Position numbers and translations under genes: made by a program
DNA from: JBNJEM01 sp051745935
Lineage (GTDB): Bacteria > Planctomycetota > Planctomycetia > Pirellulales > Pirellulaceae
Direction: 5' to 3'
Assembly: GCA_051745935.1 (NCBI GenBank)
Contig: JBNJEM010000232.1
Coordinates: forward strand, 1 to 10,723
DNA length: 10,723 bases
Part shown: one piece after another, positions 5,898 to 10,723 of the stretch
Layout: the number at the start of each line of letters is the position of its first letter
Position numbering within the stretch: position 1 is the stretch's first letter
The notes under the pieces: generated by a model
Told to the model about the DNA's origin: nothing
Database searches by the model: none
The model's input: the letters and a program-made list of their open reading frames with translations, nothing else

Positions 5898-7244
5898 ATG
5901 AGAATCCTAACACTCGGTGGTGGTACGGTTGGCACCTGGATCGCGGATTTGCTCTGTCGCAATCGGCACAGTGTGACGTTGGTCGACACGGATCCGGTGC
6001 AAACGCGGCGCATCAATGACGAACTGGATGTACGGGCCATTACCGGGTCGGCATCGCAGTCCAGTATCTTGTTCCAAGCGGGCGTGATGACGGCGGATAT
6101 GTGTTTGGCGGTCACGGGGGACGATGAAGTCAACTTAGTCGGCGCCAGCCTCGCCAAGGCCATGGGCGCCCGACGATCGATCGCTCGCGTTTACGCGCCG
6201 GTGTTTCGGGATCCCAGTACGTTTGATTACCAGCGACATTTTGGGATTGACCGGTTGTTGAGCCTGGAACATCTGTCAGCCAGTGAACTGGCTCGGAATA
6301 TTCGCAATCCGGGCAGTGTGATTGTCGAGAATTTTGCCCGGGGCGAGTTGGAAGTCCAAGAAGTGGTTGTGCAACAGCAAGCCTCGGCGGTTGGCGTGCC
6401 GCTGAAAGAATTGGGGTTGCGGGCCGCCGTTCGAATCGGGTCGATCTACCGAGACAATACGATGTGGATTGCGGAAGCGGAGGACAAAATCCAGCTGGGT
6501 GACCGCATTACCCTCATCGGACGCCGCGAGGATATTGACGAGGTGAAAGGTCTCTTTCAGCGCGGGGAAGTGGTGAAACGTAAGGTTGTCATTGCCGGCG
6601 GCGGAGAAACGGGGTACCATTTGGCTCGCGCGCTGGAAGGGGACCGGTTCAATATCTTGATGATGGAAGAGTCGTTGGAGCGATGCGAGTTCCTCTCGAG
6701 CAATCTGCGGCGCGTAACGGTGGTGCAGGCCGACGCCACTCGTCGTTCCGTGCTGGAGGAGGAGCGGGTGGGGCGGGCTGACGTGTTTGTCGCCTGCACC
6801 GGGGATGACGAGAACAATATCATGGCGGGCGTCGAAGCCCGTGAAATTGGCGCCAAACAGATCATGGGCATCGTGGGACGTCCCGATTACGCGAGCGTCG
6901 TGGGGAAACTCGGAATTGATGTGGCGGTCAGTGAACGAGACGTGATGGCAAGGCAAGTGCTTGGGTTTCTCAATTCCGGCGTCGTGGTATCGCGAACCAT
7001 GCTGCCCGGCGGGCAAATTGGGGTCTACGAGATTGAAGTCACCGAAGGATGCACGGCCACTGAACATGCATTGGCGAGTTTGCGGTTGCCCTCGCAGTGC
7101 TTGATCGCGGCAGTACTACGTGAGGATTATGTCTGTGTTCCGGGCGCCAATGATCGGCTTCAACCCGGGGATACCGCTGTCGCTCTCATCCAGGATTCCG
7201 TTGTCGAATCCGCTCTCCAGTTCTTCCGGTCCGTGTCGCGGTAG
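5898..7244 (+). CDS. trkA: TrkA, peripheral NAD(H)-binding regulatory subunit of the Trk potassium uptake system
   Basis: The 448-aa product has the full double-RCK layout of TrkA (about 458 aa in E. coli). RCK_N1 starts at residue 1 with MRILTLGGGTVG, a GxGxxG dinucleotide loop (G7, G9, G12), and D30 ends the second strand. TrkA_C1 spans about 140-220. RCK_N2 starts near 228 with a second GGGETG loop (234-239). TrkA_C2 spans about 365-448. Known role: it sits on the cytoplasmic face of the TrkH/TrkG pore and gates K+ uptake through nucleotide binding. Both nucleotide sites look intact. I chose ATG 5898 because the Rossmann strand begins there. The frame can extend upstream to a TTG at 5790, but that lies in an inverted-repeat element and would add an unrelated 36-residue tail. 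The ribosome site is weak (GGAG 17 nt upstream). No trkH follows in this window. Confidence 0.95.
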   Translation: MRILTLGGGTVGTWIADLLCRNRHSVTLVDTDPVQTRRINDELDVRAITGSASQSSILFQAGVMTADMCLAVTGDDEVNLVGASLAKAMGARRSIARVYAPVFRDPSTFDYQRHFGIDRLLSLEHLSASELARNIRNPGSVIVENFARGELEVQEVVVQQQASAVGVPLKELGLRAAVRIGSIYRDNTMWIAEAEDKIQLGDRITLIGRREDIDEVKGLFQRGEVVKRKVVIAGGGETGYHLARALEGDRFNILMMEESLERCEFLSSNLRRVTVVQADATRRSVLEEERVGRADVFVACTGDDENNIMAGVEAREIGAKQIMGIVGRPDYASVVGKLGIDVAVSERDVMARQVLGFLNSGVVVSRTMLPGGQIGVYEIEVTEGCTATEHALASLRLPSQCLIAAVLREDYVCVPGANDRLQPGDTAVALIQDSVVESALQFFRSVSR

Positions 7245-7254
7245 CCTTGCGAAC

Positions 7255-7353
7255 CAAGAAGCCATGACAGAACCACTCGGGTTTCCTTTCAACCAAGGCC
7301 TTTTAACAGCGACAACCACGTTTTGTTACGCGCTGTAAAACACGATTCTCCTG
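7255..7353 (-). repeat. Inverted-repeat element (ATGACAAAAC family), copy 3
   Basis: Read on the minus strand, this copy matches copy 1 at both ends. GTTTTACAGC (7341-7332), followed by GTAACAAAAC and GTGGTTGTCGCT, aligns to 4059-4091 with about four mismatches in 33. The far end, 7274-7255, matches 4140-4159 at 19 of 20 positions. CAGGAG at 7353-7348 matches the outer end of copy 1. It begins 10 bp after the trkA stop, so it may also shape the 3' end of the trkA transcript. Confidence 0.7.
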
Positions 7354-7474
7354 TCGCGGAATTTTCCTGTCGAACTGACGGTCGAAAACGTCCAGGATTT
7401 CCGGAAACCGATTGCCGCCAGCCCATTGGGCCCATCACGCCCGCCATCAGCTTACACGTCGCGCGGTAAGGAAC

Positions 7475-7599
7475 GACAGGAAGATTCGAGGACAGGAAGA
7501 TTGGAAGACAGGAAGACAGGAAGACAGGAAGATTGGAAGACAGGAAGATTGGAAGACAGGAAGATTGGAAGACAGGAAGATTGGAGGACAGGAAGATTG
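7475..7599 (+). repeat. Satellite of 8-bp units GACAGGAA / GATTGGAA
   Basis: Sixteen 8-bp units (the last incomplete) run head to tail. They are GACAGGAA (A) and GATTGGAA (B) in the order A B A B A A A B A B A B A B A B, with two units slightly altered (GATTCGAG, GATTGGAG). The higher-order unit is therefore 16 bp, with one stretch of three A units. The plus strand is strongly purine-rich. Apparent reading frames across it on both strands are repeat artefacts. Confidence 0.95.
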
Positions 7600-8403
7600 T
7601 TGTAGGATTTCAGCCATCTGAAGTCACGTTTTCCGAAGTACCCTCTTCTTTTCCGAGGCGGGGAGACGGAGGTTGTGGGAGATGACAGTAGCTGACAAAG
7701 CTTGTTCACCCATGAGATAAGCTGATCATGAAGGGCCCCGGGGCGATTCCTGTACTGCATACGCCTAAACAGACACCGAATTTGCATTTTGCAATTGGAT
7801 CACCGATTCTCCGCAAACGCCAAGGGCTGCCACTTTCCCGCAGGCGCTGAATCCCTATTCCCGCTTTCCATTATCGCCCGCCCCTCCCCAATGGTCGCAA
7901 CTCAATGTCCGCCGAGATTAGGTTATCCGAGCCCGCCGCCCCGGGAAAGATGGCGGGAACGACGGGGAATGAAGGAATGAGGTCCATCCGGCATGGATCT
8001 TGCCTGGAAATGGAATTCCGGGTATTTTATGGGCCATTCGGCCAAGTCCCGCAGCGCGATGATGTACCCCTTGGGCAGTCGAAGTCCAAATATCGAAGTC
8101 TCGACTATCGAAGTCTCGACCAGGAGTCGCTTTACTTTTTGAACTGTATTTCAGGCGGTTGGATTTTTCCGGGTGGAACGCTGCCCGACGCAAGCCGTCC
8201 TCCCGTGGGTCGAACTCGTGGCGGAGAAAGTCATCCGCGACCAGTACATCTCGGCGCGGCAAACAGAGATCGGCAGCATCGTCCGCGGCGGTGGAGGGCC
8301 CTAACGCGACCTGTTGGTTATTGGTTGGCGGTTTTTTTGTCTCCGTGGTCGAACTGGCCTATCGTGCCAGGTTGCCTCTCACACGCTCCCGAAGTCAACA
8401 ATA
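7600..8403. other. Long spacer with short direct repeats and a possible coding remnant
   Basis: Most of this 800-bp stretch shows no credible gene. A 15-bp direct repeat, ATCGAAGTCTCGACT followed by ATCGAAGTCTCGACC, lies at about 8093-8122. The one segment with coding-like texture is 8173-8304 on the plus strand, listed separately. Confidence 0.5.
8173..8304 (+). pseudogene. Possible short gene or 3' remnant of a gene
   Basis: An open plus-strand frame runs from a stop at 8140-8142 to TAA at 8302-8304. From GTG 8173 it encodes 43 residues including WVELVAEKVIRDQYISARQT, which reads like an amphipathic helix of a real protein. Third codon positions from 8173 onward are overwhelmingly G or C, unlike the bases just before. 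There is no ATG and no clear ribosome site, so it is more likely the decayed C-terminus of a lost gene than an expressed peptide. I do not recognise a family. Confidence 0.25.
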
Positions 8404-9351
8404 ATGTCAGGTGCCTATTGTAGCGATCCATCTCGCAAGCTCCCGCAATCGGCAGTGCTACGGGGACCTGTACAATCCTCCCTGCTCGTCGCCATGCTGC
8501 TATGTGTGCTAGCTCCCGGTTGTGCCTCCCTGCGACGCAACGGCCTTGAGGAGAGGCTCAAGCCGTCCAACGACCGGGACTGGAAGGCAAACATGTCCGT
8601 TTTGCCTTACGCTCGTTTTCGAGGGGACCAAGTCAAGGTCTACAACGTTCGAAACTGTCGCTACATCGACGAGGAGACTTACGTTTCGAACTACGACGAT
8701 CGCAGCTATAAGCTGAACGATTTGGAAACACTTGATTTCGTGGTTTGTCCCTTCAAACGGCAGCCTAGTCTGGCGCATACCATGCTCAGTTTCGGGTTTC
8801 GAGACGGCCGGTATCTCGTCGTGTCAGTCGAAGTCCGGTTGGAACAAGGTGAATCCTATTCGGCCGTGGGCGGAATGATGCGGGAATTCGAGCTCATGTA
8901 TGTCGTGGCTGATGAACGGGACGCCATCCAGTTGCGCACTGAAGTGCGGGAGACGGACGTCTACATATATCGTTTCCAGGCGCCACCGGAACTGGTGCGG
9001 GCCATATTCGTGGACATCATGAGGCGGATCAATACGCTTAAGGTCCAGCCGGAGTTCTACGATACGCTCATGAACAATTGCACCACGAACCTCGTCGCCC
9101 ACCTGAACCGTGTACAACCCGGAATTTTCCCGTGGGATGCCGGTTCTTTGGTGAGTGGATACTCCGACGTGGTCGCCTACTCGCTCGGCCTTCTGGTCGA
9201 CCATGGTTCGTTCGAAGAGACGCGGCGGCGAGCTCATGTTAATGCTCGAGCGAGCCGCTTTGCCGACGATCCAGGCTTCTCGCGGAAGATTCGCGGGGAA
9301 GATGCAGCGACCCGGCTCGTCCAGGACGAAGTTTCCGCCACGCGTCGGTAA
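8404..9351 (+). CDS. DUF4105 (Lnb N-terminal periplasmic domain) family predicted lipoprotein
   Basis: From ATG 8404 the product is 315 aa. Residues 24-39 form a hydrophobic signal stretch ending in LAPGC, a non-ideal lipobox with C40 as the likely lipidated residue. A GTG at 8455 would give a shorter, equally plausible signal peptide. The mature part follows DUF4105 closely: LPYARFRGDQVKVYNVRN (67-84), a K-L-N-D-L stretch near 103-107, SLAHTMLSFGFRDG (122-135) with conserved His125, SVEVRLEQGESYS (141-153), YVVADERDAI (166-175), and NNCTTNLVAHLNR (224-236) with Cys226. His and Cys are the residues expected to act in this NlpC/P60-like fold. The family includes the N-terminal periplasmic domain of Bacteroides Lnb, a lipoprotein N-acyltransferase, but here no transmembrane region follows the domain, so enzymatic activity toward lipoproteins is inference. 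Neighbours give no functional hint. Confidence 0.88.
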   Translation: MSGAYCSDPSRKLPQSAVLRGPVQSSLLVAMLLCVLAPGCASLRRNGLEERLKPSNDRDWKANMSVLPYARFRGDQVKVYNVRNCRYIDEETYVSNYDDRSYKLNDLETLDFVVCPFKRQPSLAHTMLSFGFRDGRYLVVSVEVRLEQGESYSAVGGMMREFELMYVVADERDAIQLRTEVRETDVYIYRFQAPPELVRAIFVDIMRRINTLKVQPEFYDTLMNNCTTNLVAHLNRVQPGIFPWDAGSLVSGYSDVVAYSLGLLVDHGSFEETRRRAHVNARASRFADDPGFSRKIRGEDAATRLVQDEVSATRR

Positions 9352-9662
9352 ATGACCGAACGCGGTTCCGCCGCTTGCCGTGTCACCACTTCGATGCCAC
9401 CTCGCCCAAAAAAAATTAGAAAAAATTGGATTTTTTGGGCTGGATCCGAGTCTGGATCGCGATGCATTGGACAGAGGGCGTGTGAGCTCGCGCGTTCCGC
9501 TCCCCGGAGCGTTCGCTGGTTGGCAAAGCCATCTCCTTCCGTCTCGTGGGGGGGCTCACTCGTCTCGGCAGCGCGCAACCTTCGATCCCCTGTTTTGGTT
9601 TCCGCTCGGGGGGGGAACCCGCGAGCGGGAGCGGCAAGACGCTGGCAAAAACGGAGTTTTCG
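9352..9662. other. Spacer with AT-rich inverted repeat and GC palindromes
   Basis: No gene is seen. GCCCAAAAAA (9404-9413) and TTTTTTGGGC (9431-9440) form a perfect 10-bp inverted repeat with a 17-nt loop just after the DUF4105 gene. It is an unusual AT-rich island and could slow or end transcription in either direction, though it lacks the GC-stem-then-T-tract order of a standard terminator. CGCTCCCCGGAGCG (9498-9511) is a palindrome. CCGCTC/GAGCGG (9602-9607, 9623-9628) flank a run of eight G residues at 9608-9615. Confidence 0.6.
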
Positions 9663-10355
9663 ATGAAGAAATCTTCTGTTTCGGATCGGCATGCGCGCAT
9701 CCTGAAGATTCTCCGCCAACTTCAAGCCGGCGGTCGGCGCAACGTCGCTGAGTTGGCGGGCGAGTTGAATGTATGTCGGCGAACCGTGTTCCGTGATCTC
9801 AATACGTTGCGGCAGGCCGGTATCGAGTTGGATTATGACGCGCGTCTTGATTGCTACCAGCTGCCCCCCCAAAGGGAGTTTGTTCCCGCGCCGGAATTGG
9901 ATTTGGATGAATTGACCACGCTGGTGGCGGCTGTCCATCTTTCCGTGCTCAGCAACGTACCGGAGTGCCATGACTTGTTGCGACAGTCGATCAATAAATT
10001 GCTGGTCGGCTCCCCACGGCACGTGCGGCAACATGCGATTCGGGTGATGAAGTCGTGTGCGGTACACGCTGAGGGGGAGGATGACGTGCAAAAGCATCCT
10101 CTCATGCACCAAATCCTTACCGCGATTACTCAACGCAAAATCCTCCGCGTCACGATCATCGAGTTGGGGGTGGGCGATGAAGCGGAAACGCGTTTCGCCC
10201 CGTACCAGATGGTCGCCGCGGCCAATACGTGGCGAGTCACCGGGAGATCTTCCCTTCATGGAGGGGTTTGTACCTTCGGTCCGCGCCAGATGAAACGACC
10301 GGAGGTCACCGACGAAATCTACGCGATTCCGCGCCAGTACGAGTCCGCTGTTTGA
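9663..10355 (+). CDS. HTH/WYL-domain (YafY-type) transcriptional regulator, apparently shortened
   Basis: The 230-aa product begins with a winged helix-turn-helix: RILKILRQLQAGGRRNVAEL (12-31), the recognition region NVCRRTVFRDLNTLRQAG (36-53), and a wing ending in YQLP (65-68). A helical linker follows. Residues about 150-222 match the WYL-domain region of planctomycete regulators: RFAPYQMVAAANTWRVTGRSSLH, then FGPRQMKRPEV and DEIYAIP. The signature W-Y-L is W190-R191-V192 here, so the tyrosine is missing. Relatives usually run well past 300 aa with a C-terminal WCX part; this one ends at IPRQYESAV. WYL proteins are ligand-responsive DNA-binding regulators; the target is unknown. The ATG is supported by GGAG six nt upstream. 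The same frame is open further upstream, to 9546, but that part looks non-coding. A frame of seven C residues (9865-9871) is a possible indel site. Confidence 0.85.
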   Translation: MKKSSVSDRHARILKILRQLQAGGRRNVAELAGELNVCRRTVFRDLNTLRQAGIELDYDARLDCYQLPPQREFVPAPELDLDELTTLVAAVHLSVLSNVPECHDLLRQSINKLLVGSPRHVRQHAIRVMKSCAVHAEGEDDVQKHPLMHQILTAITQRKILRVTIIELGVGDEAETRFAPYQMVAAANTWRVTGRSSLHGGVCTFGPRQMKRPEVTDEIYAIPRQYESAV

Positions 10356-10430
10356 TTGAGGGAGGGGCTGGGCTGATGAAAACGCCGGAAGATGGGCAGG
10401 CTGAGGCGAATAGGGATTTCACCTTCTATT

Positions 10431-10567
10431 GCGAATACGGGAGGAAGTGTACGCAGGCGTCCAGTAAGTTGCCGAAGTCCGAACAGGCAGATTCGTGGTC
10501 TGCTTCATTCGCGCGGTGCGAAGATGGTCGATTTTGGGGCCCGCGCGAATTCAGTTGACCGCGAATA
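10431..10567 (+). repeat. 125-bp dispersed repeat, copy B
   Basis: The core at 10443-10567 is the gap-free partner of 3411-3535. A GCGAATACGG sequence stands just before it (10431-10440) and again at its end (10561-10570), so the unit is framed by the same short sequence. It contains the hairpin TTCGC-GCGGT-GCGAA and the longer ATTCGCGCGG...CGCGAAT pairing. It follows the WYL-type gene with 75 bp in between. Confidence 0.88.
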
Positions 10568-10632
10568 CGGGGGGAAGTGTACGCAGGCGTCCAGTAAGCG
10601 GCCGAAGTCCGAACACGCACATTCGGGGTGGG
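10561..10632 (+). repeat. 125-bp dispersed repeat, copy C (partial)
   Basis: GCGAATACGG and the start of the unit recur 130 bp after copy B: GGAAGTGTACGCAGGCGTCC begins at 10443 and again at 10573. Similarity fades after about 10630, where copy B continues with TCTGCTTCATTC and this copy does not. Copies B and C thus form a tandem pair with an incomplete second unit. Confidence 0.8.
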
Positions 10633-10723
10633 GTGAGGAAAAACTCCAAGTCGTTGCCATCCATATTGTTGCGCCGTTCGTTTCGCCGGTATTGAGACGA
10701 AAGGACCTCTAAGAGACCTAAAA

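Noticed and set aside
6276..7067. Minus-strand open frame of 263 codons inside trkA
   Set aside because: It is an antisense artefact of a GC-rich gene. The plus strand clearly encodes a complete two-RCK TrkA.
7475..7599. Possible CRISPR array
   Set aside because: The units are 8 bp and contiguous with no unique spacers; this is a simple satellite.
7905..8423. Plus-strand frame of 172 codons ahead of the DUF4105 gene
   Set aside because: Its translation is low-quality, runs through direct repeats and overlaps the DUF4105 start. Another frame in the same place (8173-8304) has better codon texture.
9234..10259. Minus-strand open frame of 341 codons across the 3' end of the DUF4105 gene and the WYL gene
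   Set aside because: Both covered plus-strand genes have recognisable domains and good starts; the minus frame spans two genes and a spacer with no family signature.

Overview
The window looks like chromosomal DNA of a planctomycete (Pirellulales-like). This is inferred from four things: protein families typical of that phylum (a DUF6677-like membrane protein beside a small two-helix membrane protein and trkA, a large secreted protein of unknown function, a YafY/WYL-type regulator), moderately high GC, long intergenic spaces, and many dispersed palindromic repeats. I see no CRISPR array, rRNA, tRNA, intact transposase, phage module or recognisable defence system. I found no convincing new multi-gene system; the most distinctive content is a set of small repeat families around and between the genes.

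Left part (1-3535, genes on the minus strand): the N-terminal 124 codons of an NAD(P)-dependent epimerase/dehydratase run off the left edge. A 460-bp spacer follows. Then comes a large secreted protein (826 aa from a GTG start) with an internal duplication of its C-terminal module. Behind it lies copy A of a 125-bp dispersed repeat.

Centre (3536-7244): a gene-poor, repeat-rich stretch of almost 1 kb leads into a plus-strand cluster: a DUF6677-like membrane protein (179 aa), a 69-aa membrane protein, and a complete TrkA (448 aa), the peripheral NAD-binding subunit of a Trk potassium transporter. The pore subunit TrkH is not in the window. Three copies of a short inverted-repeat element with termini like ATGACAAAAC/GTTTTGTCAT lie upstream of the cluster, just before trkA, and just after trkA in the opposite orientation. 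A 76-bp tandem repeat begins inside the last codons of the DUF6677-like gene.

Right part (7245-10723, plus strand): a 1.1-kb spacer holds an 8-bp/16-bp satellite and a possible coding remnant. Next are a predicted lipoprotein with a DUF4105 domain (the family containing the Bacteroides Lnb lipoprotein N-acyltransferases) and an HTH/WYL-type transcriptional regulator that looks shortened. The window ends with two more copies (one full, one partial, 130 bp apart) of the 125-bp repeat seen at the left. Apart from potassium-transporter-related genes occurring together, the genes show no obvious shared pathway.
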